Positions 1-8,116 of a DNA stretch of 36,805 nucleotides are shown here, piece after piece. Under the pieces are notes generated by a model, which ran no database searches, had not been told where the DNA came from, and saw only the letters and a list, made by a program, of their open reading frames with translations. The translations under genes were made by a program, and so were the position numbers. This stretch comes from Alphaproteobacteria bacterium (lineage in GTDB: Bacteria; Pseudomonadota; Alphaproteobacteria; 16-39-46): contig JAGYKM010000010.1 of NCBI GenBank assembly GCA_018401675.1, positions 1 through 36,805 on the forward strand, given 5' to 3'. Each line of letters opens with the position of its first letter. The first letter of the stretch is position 1.

Positions 1-925
1 GCTGGATGTGATTGTGAGATAACGCAGTCCCCAAAGGCGCCACCGCAGGGATATTATGCTCCCACATACGTATAGCGTCGCTGTATCCTTCAACAATACC
101 TACCGTGCCTCTCCCTATCTTTCTCCTGTGCTTTGTAAGCTCGTGGATCCCATAGAGGGTATCACTCTTATGAAACAAGAAAGATTCAGCCGAATTCAAA
201 TATTTAGGCATTACTTCCGTCAAGGCACGACCGCCAAAAGCAATCACGCCTCCAGCTCGATCCATAATGGGAAACATCAGCCTCCCCCGAAATCGATCCC
301 AATAACGCGGTTTTTTATTATCTTGGCGATCAGATCCTATAAGACCCAAATTTTCCAAGAGGGTTGGAGAAAGTCCTTTACGTCCCATTTGCAACACAAA
401 ATTCCCAGGAGAATCTGGCGCATAGCCAATACGGAAACGCTTTTGTAAGCTCTCCTCTATCCCTCGCGATGAGAGATAATCTCGGGCTACCTTCGCTGAG
501 GGCAATAAGAGATTTTCTTCATACCACTGAGAGACCATGTCTAAAGCCCCAGTCGCTTCTCGTCTTTTTGACTCTTCCTTATCATTTTCCACGGGCAAAG
601 CAGGCAGATGGATCCCCGCACGACTTGCAAGCTCTTCAACAATCTCTTTAAAATTAAGTCCCTTTGTATGTTTCACGTAATCAAAACAACTGCCTCCAGC
701 GCCGCACCCAAAACAATAATACAATCCTTTTTCATCACTGACGGAAAAGGAAGGTGTTTTTTCTTGATGAAAAGGACATAGACCTAAAGAGTCAGTGCCT
801 CGCTTTTTTAACGAAACTGTCTCCCCTATCAACTCTGAAAGTACAATCCTTTGCTTGATCGACTCTAACAACTCTTGGGAAAATTTCTGCGTAAGAGGCC
901 GCTCATTTGTTCTTCCTATAGACAT
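1..925 (-). CDS. dnaG: DNA primase DnaG, N-terminal part (runs off the left edge)
   Basis: Makes the RNA primers for replication. The reverse strand from the ATG at 923-925 reads without interruption to the window edge, giving about 308 residues. A CHC2-type zinc finger is visible (Cys50, His53, Cys71, Cys74, within CPFH and CFGC), followed by the primase core with RFRGRLMFPI and PKYLNS. Near the cut edge comes the first Toprim motif, EGYSD. The rest of Toprim and the helicase-binding C-terminus lie outside the window. The ribosome-binding site is weak (AAGGTATGGCTT before ATG). yqeY lies 51 bases upstream on the same strand, a common alphaproteobacterial arrangement, so the two are probably cotranscribed. 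Identity is secure. Confidence 0.96.
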   Translation of the reverse strand, partial: MSIGRTNERPLTQKFSQELLESIKQRIVLSELIGETVSLKKRGTDSLGLCPFHQEKTPSFSVSDEKGLYYCFGCGAGGSCFDYVKHTKGLNFKEIVEELASRAGIHLPALPVENDKEESKRREATGALDMVSQWYEENLLLPSAKVARDYLSSRGIEESLQKRFRIGYAPDSPGNFVLQMGRKGLSPTLLENLGLIGSDRQDNKKPRYWDRFRGRLMFPIMDRAGGVIAFGGRALTEVMPKYLNSAESFLFHKSDTLYGIHELTKHRRKIGRGTVGIVEGYSDAIRMWEHNIPAVAPLGTALSHNHIQ

Positions 926-976
926 AAGCCATACCTTTTTTACTCTAGTCCCCCTTGTCGTTAGGGAGGGGCACCT

Positions 977-1432
977 TTATCCCAAGAAACGCTTCACAAG
1001 TTGTCCAGCAACCCCGAAATCCATACGTCCAGCGTATTTTTCTTTTAAAACATTCATAACACGACCCATATCTTTTATTTGAGAGGCCTCTTCTTCCTCT
1101 ATGGCTTGACGTACAATTGACTCTAATTCGTCGTTTGATATAGGCTCAGGCAAAAAAGTCCTCAGAATTTCTATTTCCTTCTCCTCTTTTTCTACCAAGT
1201 CTGGCCTCTCTCCTGTTTTGTAGAGAACCACACTTTCTTGTCTCTGCTTAACCATAGTTTGGAGCATCTGGAGGATCTGATCATCGGCAATACCCTCTCG
1301 ACTAGTTTCCGAACGCACGGCAATATCCTTATCTTTCAGCATAGCCAAAATCATTCTGATAACACCCAACCGCACTTGGTTTCTCTCAAGCATAGCCTTT
1401 TTAAGTTCTTCCCGAAAATTATCTCTAATCAT
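977..1432 (-). CDS. yqeY: GatB/YqeY domain protein
   Basis: A 151-residue protein of the YqeY family, related to the tail domain of the GatB amidotransferase subunit. Its exact role is not established. The family is alpha-helical and often sits beside dnaG, as here. The sequence opens MIRDNFREELKKAM and ends with the conserved block GRVMNVLKEKYAGRMDFG. An upstream ATG at 1490-1492 would add 20 residues. I prefer the ATG at 1430-1432 because GGGGAAGATAAG lies directly before it and family members start at this point. Probably the first gene of a unit with dnaG. Confidence 0.92.
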   Translation of the reverse strand: MIRDNFREELKKAMLERNQVRLGVIRMILAMLKDKDIAVRSETSREGIADDQILQMLQTMVKQRQESVVLYKTGERPDLVEKEEKEIEILRTFLPEPISNDELESIVRQAIEEEEASQIKDMGRVMNVLKEKYAGRMDFGVAGQLVKRFLG

Positions 1433-1528
1433 CTTATCTTCCCCATTGATCTCGTAAATGACGCTTTGCACAAAATCAGATTTTATTGGCAACGTCCATA
1501 AAAAACCCTATAAGTAAAAATCAGCGAT

Positions 1529-1600
1529 GCGCCCGTAGCTCAGTTGGATAGAGCGTAGAGTTCTAATCCTAAGGTCGTGGGTTCAGATCCGCCACCACGC
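1529..1600 (+). pseudogene. Degenerate tRNA-Arg(TCT)
   Basis: The 5' half matches a tRNA-Arg with anticodon TCT: acceptor strand GCGCCCG, then the D-arm GCTCAGTTGGATAGAGC. The anticodon stem-loop TAGAGTTCTAATCCTA is one base shorter than expected and pairs poorly. The T-arm begins properly (GTGGGTTC), but the 3' strand reads GCCACCACGC and cannot pair with GCGCCCG. No CCA follows. I conclude that this is a decayed or partial copy, and that AGA codons must be read by a tRNA gene elsewhere. It lies beside the decayed xthA. Confidence 0.72.
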
Positions 1601-1625
1601 TCTTTCGTGTCTCTTCATCCCTGTT

Positions 1626-2391
1626 TTATGATAATTCAATCCAGATCGGCGCATGGTCTGAGGGTCTTTCCCACCCAGGTATTTACGTCGACGCCACTTG
1701 ACCGCCAAAGATCAGCCGCTTGTGCCGAAACCAACATATGGTCTATGCGAAGCCCTGCATTTCTGGCAAAGCCCGGGTCAATAATCCCACCAAGTATATG
1801 CTTCTCTATGGGGCTCAAGAGACAGCGTCCTTCAACCCACTGTTTTCTATCCCATAAAAGCTTTTCTTTCACGCGCTGAGCACATTATTTGATCTTTCAA
1901 GCTGACATCATGAACATCTTGGTCCTGGGAGCAATGTTGTAGTCGCCCCCTATAATAAGAACTTCTTGGAATTTCAGTAACGCTTCCACGTGACTGTGAA
2001 ACCCTTCAAAATCCAACTTCTGGGCAAATTTTTCTGACTCAAGAGATTGTCCATTAGGCGCAAACGCTTGCCGCCCTCATACCACCCGTTACCGCCTCTA
2101 TATAACGCGCTTGCTGAAAAATTGGCGCATTTTCCGAGCCCGCGTCTTTAAGCCCTCTGCGCATCTTCTAAGATATTTGGATGAAATAGCAACCCCATTG
2201 TAGGTTTTTTTGCCCAAATATGGCCACGTATAGCCCTTATCTTCAAATATTCTGCAGGAAAAGCCTCATTAGAACCTTTATTTCTTGAAATAAAACCACC
2301 TCAGGCGACCGCTCTTTGAGCCATTCAAGGAACCAAAGGGAAGCCGGGCCTTGATAGAATTAACATTCCAACTCATAATCACTCTTGCCAT
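1626..2391 (-). pseudogene. xthA: Exodeoxyribonuclease III, multiply frameshifted
   Basis: The remains of the base-excision-repair nuclease/AP endonuclease ExoIII are recognisable along almost the normal gene length. The start reads MARVIMSWNVNSIKAR (family WNVNSIKAR). It is followed in other frames by SPEVVLFQEIK (the metal-binding Glu region), then by a GLRIDHML block, and it ends SDHAPIWIELS with a stop at 1626-1628, which preserves the catalytic Asp-His motif. These blocks lie in different frames with stops between them, so no full protein can be made. The order and end points are intact, so this is decay by several small indels and not a deletion. Another AP endonuclease elsewhere would be needed. 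Confidence 0.85.
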
Positions 2392-2481
2392 GATCTACCT
2401 CAACTCTCTTATATTCATTGAATGCTAGACTTAGCCCATACCCCTGAGCTGCCTCAGAGGAAGGTCAAACCAGAGTATGAA

Positions 2482-2506
2482 TAAAACCCGGGCATAAAGC
2501 CCGGGC
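2482..2506 (-). terminator. Rho-independent terminator after the OmpA-family pseudogene
   Basis: Perfect 7-base-pair stem CCCGGGC / GCCCGGG with loop ATAAA. On the minus strand it is followed by TTTTAT. It begins nine bases past the stop of the OmpA-family gene remnant. On the plus strand the following tract (CGGGTTCTTTT) is weaker, so the minus-strand direction is preferred. Confidence 0.8.
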
Positions 2507-2514
2507 GGGTTCTT

Positions 2515-3419
2515 TTACCCATTATAATTCAGGGGTCCCTTATAATGGGGCTCAAATCCCTCTATAATCAAGGGTCTACAGATATCAGATAAACAACCTT
2601 TGTGAACGATCACTTCTACGCGACGATTCTCTCTGTCTGCTTTTGTGTCTGAACAGGGATTAGTAGCCTTGTCCTAAAACCATAATAGAGTCAGCAGGAA
2701 TACCCATAGAGCTAATGCCTCCTTCCGCCGAATTTGCAGGGGCTTGAGAGAGAGGAAGATTTATTTGTAGAAGTCCCTGTCAAATCAGCATAACCAAGGA
2801 CCAATACCTTTGTACTTCCTGATTGTTTAATGGCCTCTGCTGCCTCTTTCAAGCATTATGTCCAACTTTATCAATTTTGCACTGAGCGTATTAAAGAAAG
2901 CTAAAATAGAGCCTCCTTCAACTTCTGCCTCACCTTAGAGCCATACGGATAGCTCCACAGTGGTCATAAAGGATTTAGCGCATTAAACAGCTGCAGTTTC
3001 ATAATCCTAGCCTCTATCTCCCAACACTCGTAATTTACCTGTGCGGCTGCTACTTTCGTCTGGCATAATGTGGTTAACATGCTCATTTCGTTACCCATAT
3101 TGTCTAAAAGGCTGTATGCATGGGCAACTTCTTGGAGGTTCCCGAGGACAAATACTCGCCGTCACAGGATTGGCAGGAGCCACATACATTCCGCCTGAAG
3201 CAGCTATTCCTTTAATAGCAAATCGCTTCAGCTTCAGGATAATAAGCATTCTCTTTATCCTCATTGCAGTATTCTGTAGTCTCTCGTCAAAGCCTCCAGT
3301 AAAGGCATCTCCGGGCATAGCCTCAGTCATATTAAAAGTGAAACGTCTGGCATGCTGAAACCAAAGAAGAACCAGAGCTGACATGCAAGCATATACTTAT
3401 GAATATTTTTACCGACCAT
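2515..3419 (-). pseudogene. OmpA-family outer-membrane protein, multiply frameshifted
   Basis: A broken gene for an envelope protein with a C-terminal OmpA-like peptidoglycan-binding domain. The ATG at 3417-3419 has a good Shine-Dalgarno (AAGGAGAAAACTA). A hydrophobic leader (LVLLWF) follows only after a frame change, as expected of a signal peptide hit by an indel. The readable C-terminal blocks, in several frames, are KEAAEAIKQSGSTKVLVLGYADLTG, cut here as KEAAEAIKQS and VLVLGYADLTG, then NPCSDTKADRENRRVEVIV. This is the typical end of the domain, whose conserved Asp and Arg contact diaminopimelate. The stop is at 2515-2517, just before a terminator. The N-terminal half is too eroded to subclassify. 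Confidence 0.75.
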
Positions 3420-4349
3420 TAGTTTTCTCCTTCATGATTGTCCAACTGGAACCACAGAGTCATTTTTTTAGATTAAAAGTGAGACCAGCCGGCTTTTCTT
3501 TAAACCCCTCTTCCGAAAAGAAGAATAGAAACCCCTCCTTTATTTTTTGTTTTTATCCCCATTATACACCGCTTCAAATAACAGTAGAAATGAGAAGAAA
3601 GAGGAGAGGTATTAATCGCCCCTCAATTCGTTACCAGCCTCTGCTACTCATAGCGCCTATGTTTATGGAATCATAGCACGTATTAACTAACCCAAACGCC
3701 TAATGTGGCCATATTTTCAATACGTTCTGTCACCTTCTAGCCGAGGGAGTTCCCAGATCATCTGCGTTACTACAGCCACCCTATTATTACAACAACAGGA
3801 CATCTTTCCTTGCCCAACAGCCACACTCCTTGTGCGATAGAAAAATTCAAGAGTCTCCAATTGGCCCAAGCTTGTGCACTTTATTATTGTATAGACTAAG
3901 CGAGTGCACGGCACGTTCAGTGAAAATGGGCTCCATTGACACTGAAAATCTCAATTGGCGCCCTCTCGCCAAGTTAATTTTTCAAGACCCTTATACGCTA
4001 TAGGCTCTGCCTTTCCTGATTTGACCATCCTTGTTTTTCAAAAACTTGGGAGATCTGCATAGTCTCGAGACTTGGGAAATCATTGGCTATTCAGCAGCGA
4101 CTAATGACAAACTCAGCACAGCGTATTCTCAAAATAAATTTTGCACAGAAAATTTCCTTTTGTCTCTCAATTGACCCTCATAGTTAAATTTGATACTTCT
4201 CGAATGATTTTTCAATAAAGGTATTGCTTTCTGAATCAGTTCTTTTAAGTAAGGTCTGTAGGTCACAGGGGACTTTCTGCGGATGAATGTGCTCGTGATT
4301 TTCCACATAAGTTTATGTCTTCCTAGCTTCTTAACACCAAGGTAGTATT
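3420..4349. other. About 930 bases with no recognisable gene
   Basis: No reading frame here has a plausible start, ribosome-binding site and family resemblance. The longest stretch, minus strand 3717-3914 (65 codons), shows no motif I know. A TATAAT-like hexamer at 3561-3566 on the minus strand could be the -10 element of the OmpA-family pseudogene, but its -35 match is poor. The stretch is probably eroded sequence between the two decayed genes and the intact yfgM cluster. I cannot say what gene, if any, it came from. Confidence 0.5.
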
Positions 4350-5030
4350 GTGGATATTCTTGAAGAACTTAAGCAAGATGCAAATCAAGAGCGCATGCTC
4401 GCTCTTTGGAAAAAATATCGCATTCCTTTTTTTCTCGTCATTGCGGGAATCATCGTCATTTCGGGAATCCACGCATGGCATACCCATGTGCGTCATCAGA
4501 ACATTGATTTCGCCTCCACGCTCTATGGACGTGGCCTTATTTTGGAAGAAAAAGGCGAGATCTCTCAGTCAATTGAAACCCTCTCCCAGCTAAGCGATCT
4601 TAAACTTCGGGGCTTTCGAACACTCTCTCTCTTGTTTTTAGGCGACATTCTCTCAGAAACCAATAAATCTCAGGCTAAAGAAAAATACAGTCTCATATAT
4701 GAAGATAAGGCTAACTCGAGTGCATTTCGTTACCTTGCTCTTGTAAAGTCTATCTTGTTGGATTTTTCTTCCAAGAAACATAAGGCAGACTTCTTGGCTC
4801 CCCTTCATGACCTCCAGCACACAACTACCGCTCCCACCGCTTGGACCAGGATATCTCAGGAAATGGAAGCACTTCACAGCTATAACTTGAACAAACTTTC
4901 CCAAGCCCATTCTCTCTACGCATCAATTGTTCAAAACCCAAATGCTCCAACGTCGCAAAAACGGCGAGCTCTGCGCATGCTTATGATTATAGAATCTCAG
5001 CCCCAGTTTTCTGCCCCCACTTCCAGCTAA
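4350..5030 (+). CDS. YfgM-like membrane-anchored TPR protein
   Basis: A 226-residue protein with a cytoplasmic N-terminus (MDILEELKQDANQERM), one membrane segment at about residues 26-42 (IPFFLVIAGIIVISGI) and a helical periplasmic part of TPR character. This fits the YfgM/TPR_21 family, which associates with the SecYEG translocon and periplasmic folding. The start is GTG at 4350-4352 after AAGGTAG. It lies 38 bases ahead of bamB and then der, and this order is known from other alphaproteobacteria. The assignment rests on topology, the N-terminal pattern and context; repeat residues are weak. Possible functional coupling with BamB in envelope protein biogenesis is inference. Confidence 0.8.
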   Translation: MDILEELKQDANQERMLALWKKYRIPFFLVIAGIIVISGIHAWHTHVRHQNIDFASTLYGRGLILEEKGEISQSIETLSQLSDLKLRGFRTLSLLFLGDILSETNKSQAKEKYSLIYEDKANSSAFRYLALVKSILLDFSSKKHKADFLAPLHDLQHTTTAPTAWTRISQEMEALHSYNLNKLSQAHSLYASIVQNPNAPTSQKRRALRMLMIIESQPQFSAPTSS

Positions 5031-5068
5031 CCTCTTAATTTACCTTATCTTATAGTGGAATTTTTATT

Positions 5069-6458
5069 ATGTCTCTTTTCGTGATCCGCCTCCCTCTTTT
5101 CTTTTCCTCTATACGCGTAGGTATCCCTCTACTCGTCTTATGTCTTACTATGGTCTTGACAGGATGTGCATGGATGGGGAAAGCACCGCCACCTCCTTTG
5201 CCTGGGAAAAGGGTCTCAGTGGAAAATTACGATTCCAAGCTTAAGCCAGACCCTTCGCTCACCAAAAAGCCTTTGATTCTCCCTTCTTTCTCAGAAAATG
5301 AAAGCTGGGCCCAATCCGGAGGTAATGCTTCTCACAACATGGGGGGTGTTGAAATCAAAGTTCCTCTAAGTCACCTGTGGAGTAAGAGTATCGGAAATGG
5401 ATCATCTATCCAGAACCGACTTCTCAGTTCTCCCGTAATGGAAAATAATAAGATTTTTACCTTAGATACTTCTTTTCTAGTCACCTGTTTCGATTTTAAA
5501 ACTGGTGAGCGTTTGTGGGAAGAATCCGTCGCATCTGAAACCCGCAGGGCCGTTGGGCTAGGTGGGGGCATAGCTGTCGCTTCTGGACACGTGGTAATAA
5601 CCACAGCGGTAGGAGATGTGGTGTGCCTCAATGAAACGACGGGGGCTATGGAATGGCGCGTCTGTTTAAATTATCCTCAACGCAGCGCTCCTACGATTTT
5701 TGACAACACAGTTTATGTTTTGTCCTTACAAAACATCCTTACAGCTTTAGATCTTCAGACAGGTGAAAAGAAATGGATCCATGCTGGTAGCGCCGAGGTC
5801 ACTAGACGTAGGCGGGGCTGCACCAGCCGTGACTCAGTCCACAGTCATCGTTCCTTATTCTTCAGGTGAAATTTTTGCTCTGGCTCCAAAAACCGGAGAA
5901 ATTCTATGGTCCGACTCTTTGGCTCGGCCTATTTTTGAGCAAGGTGTGGACGCCCTTTCTCATATTCGAGCGACTCCTGTCATCGATAATGACTTCGTCT
6001 ATGTTATGTGCCATTCTGGACCGTTAGTATCTTTTGATATCCAAACTGGACGCCGGACCTGGGAGCAAGCTGTGGGGGGCATTAATTCGTTAGCCGTCGC
6101 TGGAGATTTTCTTTTTGTATTATCTGGAACGGGTGATTTACTCTGTCTTGACAAAGCTTCTGGCCGCGTTAAGTGGGTCTGTCCTCTTGCCGAACAACTT
6201 CCACAAAAAGAGTCTAAAGAGACCGACTCAGCGCCACGTCGGTGTGCTCGATTTTCAAGCATGTGGGGAGGGCCCCTTCTTACAAACACAGGCCTTCTTT
6301 TGACATCCGATGAGGGAAGCTTAGTCCGTATAGACGCAACAACAGGGGCCTTCATTGATCAATTCACCCTGGGAGACCCCGTGTTAATTTCTCCCATAGC
6401 TGCTCAAAAAAATCTTATCACCCTTAGTGACACGGGCTATCTAACCGTTTGGGAGTAA
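5069..6458 (+). pseudogene. bamB: Outer-membrane assembly lipoprotein BamB, one frameshift
   Basis: BamB is the beta-propeller lipoprotein of the BAM complex that inserts outer-membrane proteins. The N-terminal part (from 5069) has a signal peptide and lipobox LTGC with Cys33, then PQQ-type blade repeats such as TGERLWEESV and TGAMEWRV. It continues to about AGSAEV near 5800. The remainder (LDVGGAAPAV onward, to the stop at 6456-6458) lies in a different plus frame and holds the further blades TGEILWSDSL, TGRRTWEQAV and SGRVKWVC. Both parts are otherwise open, and joining them needs one inserted base around 5797-5806. No homopolymer or slippery site is visible. It is either a young pseudogene or an assembly error. 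It overlaps the der start by ten bases. Confidence 0.85.
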
Positions 6459-7828
6459 ATCGAATTTCTTCACCAAAGAAAACCATAGTCCTTGTAGGAC
6501 GTCCGAATGTGGGAAAATCTACACTTTTTAACCGGTTAACCGGGAAAAAAATGGCCCTAGTCGATGCAGCACCTGGACTCACTCGAGATTGGCAGGAAGG
6601 TGCGGGTTCTATCGGAGATCTTTCTTTCACCTTGATTGACACTGCAGGATTTGAGAACGAGAAAGATGGCTCTTTGGCCCATCGCATGTGGGATCAAACC
6701 CAAAAAGCCATAGAGATAGCCGATATCATTCTTTTTGTGGTTGATTCAAAAGAAGGCATCTTGCCCCTTGATATGGAAATCAGCGAACGTCTTCGTTTAC
6801 AATCCAAACCCGTTCTCCTCGTAGCCAACAAGGGTGAGAGTTCAGCATCTCGGCTTCAAGCTTATGAAGCTTATAGTTTAGGGCTGGATGATCCTATCTT
6901 TATTTCTGCAAGCCAAGGAACGGGATTATCGGATCTCTATACAGCTTTGAAGACTTTTTTTACTCATGATAAGACTGAGAGGCCCCCTCCCACTTCATTC
7001 GAAAAAGAGAAGTCCTCGGTTATTGATCTAGCCGTTATGGGCCGACCGAATGCTGGGAAATCTACTTTCATTAATGCACTTTTACATGAAGAAAGACTTC
7101 TGACTGGTCCTGAAGCAGGCATCACAAGAGATGCTATTTCTATTCCCTTTACATTTAAGGATCACCCTTTTCGCCTCATCGATACGGCCGGGATAAGAAA
7201 ACGAGCTAAGGTTACAGATCCTTTAGAAAAGCTCAGTGTCTCAGACTCCTTTGAGTCATTAAAATATGCCCAAGGCATCGTTTTACTCATGGATGCCGAA
7301 AATCCCTTTGAGCACCAAGATATCACCATCGCTCATCATATCATGCAAGAAGGCCGATTTTTGGTCATTGCCCTCAATAAATGGGATCTCATCTCTCAGA
7401 AAGAAAAGGCTCTTTCCGATATGAAATATCTCCTTGAAAAGAATTTTCCCTATTGTCTTGGCCTTCCTTGCATCCCTATCTCTGCTGCTACTTCTCATAA
7501 TCTAGATGCGGTTTTAGATGCTGCTCTTCGTATGTACGCCCTCTGGAATACTCATGTGGGAACCTCTGAGCTCAATGGATGGCTCTCAAATGCCATCCAA
7601 GAGCATGCGCCCCCTTTGATCAAGGGCAGACGCTTGAAAATAAAATACATTACTCAAACCAAAGCCAGACCCCCTACCTTTATCGCCTTCTCTAATTTGA
7701 AAGAAAGTGTATGGCCAGACGCCTATAAAAGGTACCTATTAAACAGCCTTCGTCGCCATTTTAAGCTCGAGGGAATCCCCTTAAGGCTTCTCGTACGCAC
7801 TTCTGAAAATCCTTATACCCCTTCCTAA
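6449..7828 (+). CDS. der: Ribosome biogenesis GTPase Der (EngA)
   Basis: Double-GTPase factor for assembly of the large ribosomal subunit. The 459 residues carry a first G domain (P-loop GRPNVGKS at 17-24, DTAG at about 64-67), a second G domain (GRPNAGKS at 198-205, IDTAGIRKRAK, NKWD) and a C-terminal KH-like domain with the typical RPPTFIAF motif. The first domain has NKGE where the family usually has NKxD. The start appears to be TTG at 6449-6451, overlapping the bamB stop; no ATG or GTG lies between it and the P-loop. Coupling to bamB translation is likely. It is slightly shorter than the E. coli protein (490 residues) but complete. Confidence 0.95.
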   Translation: MGVNRISSPKKTIVLVGRPNVGKSTLFNRLTGKKMALVDAAPGLTRDWQEGAGSIGDLSFTLIDTAGFENEKDGSLAHRMWDQTQKAIEIADIILFVVDSKEGILPLDMEISERLRLQSKPVLLVANKGESSASRLQAYEAYSLGLDDPIFISASQGTGLSDLYTALKTFFTHDKTERPPPTSFEKEKSSVIDLAVMGRPNAGKSTFINALLHEERLLTGPEAGITRDAISIPFTFKDHPFRLIDTAGIRKRAKVTDPLEKLSVSDSFESLKYAQGIVLLMDAENPFEHQDITIAHHIMQEGRFLVIALNKWDLISQKEKALSDMKYLLEKNFPYCLGLPCIPISAATSHNLDAVLDAALRMYALWNTHVGTSELNGWLSNAIQEHAPPLIKGRRLKIKYITQTKARPPTFIAFSNLKESVWPDAYKRYLLNSLRRHFKLEGIPLRLLVRTSENPYTPS

Positions 7829-7836
7829 AAGCACAG

Positions 7837-7869
7837 AAAAAGAGTGAAACCCTCTGTTCAAACACTCTT
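7837..7869 (-). terminator. Probable terminator of the ada unit
   Basis: Inverted repeat AAGAGTG (7840-7846) / CACTCTT (7863-7869). On the minus strand the stem can be extended after a bulge (GAAC with GTTT), and the descending arm runs into CTTTTTC. It lies between the convergent der and ada units. There is no T-tract in the plus direction. Confidence 0.5.
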
Positions 7870-7886
7870 ACCAAGATGACAGGATG

Positions 7887-8114
7887 TTATTCAAGTAGAG
7901 GAAAGCCAGATAGAACAAGGTTTTTTGCGATGGGACATCGTTTTTGTACTGGCTGAAAATGGTAAAGCACCTGATAAATCTGGAACTCACGCCTGGAAAG
8001 CCTTAAGCATTTCTTTCCCCCTTTGATACTCCGTTCATCTCTCTCATAGGTCATTAAGATCACCCTTGTAATTCTTTTGGGAATTTTTCTATTCAAAAAT
8101 AACCCACTTTGCAT
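7887..8114 (-). CDS. Small hypothetical ORF following ada
   Basis: A 75-codon frame whose ATG (8112-8114) comes two bases after the ada stop, with AAAGGTAACC before it. It ends shortly before the hairpin at 7837-7869. The product is basic, with a Lys/Arg-rich first half, and has no signal peptide, membrane segment or motif I recognise. The position suggests translation coupled to ada, but codon usage and composition give no support, so it may simply be the 3' untranslated region of ada or the remnant of a lost gene. Confidence 0.3.
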   Translation of the reverse strand: MQSGLFLNRKIPKRITRVILMTYERDERSIKGGKKCLRLSRREFQIYQVLYHFQPVQKRCPIAKNLVLSGFPLLE

Positions 8115-8116
8115 GG

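Noticed and set aside
1636-1872. Open frame of 78 codons on the minus strand
   Set aside because: It is a fragment of the decayed xthA (GLRIDHML), not a gene of its own.
2480-2520. GC-rich hairpin as a plus-strand terminator
   Set aside because: There is no live plus-strand gene upstream, and the T-tract is better on the minus strand.
3717-3914. Open frame of 65 codons on the minus strand
   Set aside because: No ribosome-binding site, no family motif, and it lies in eroded sequence.
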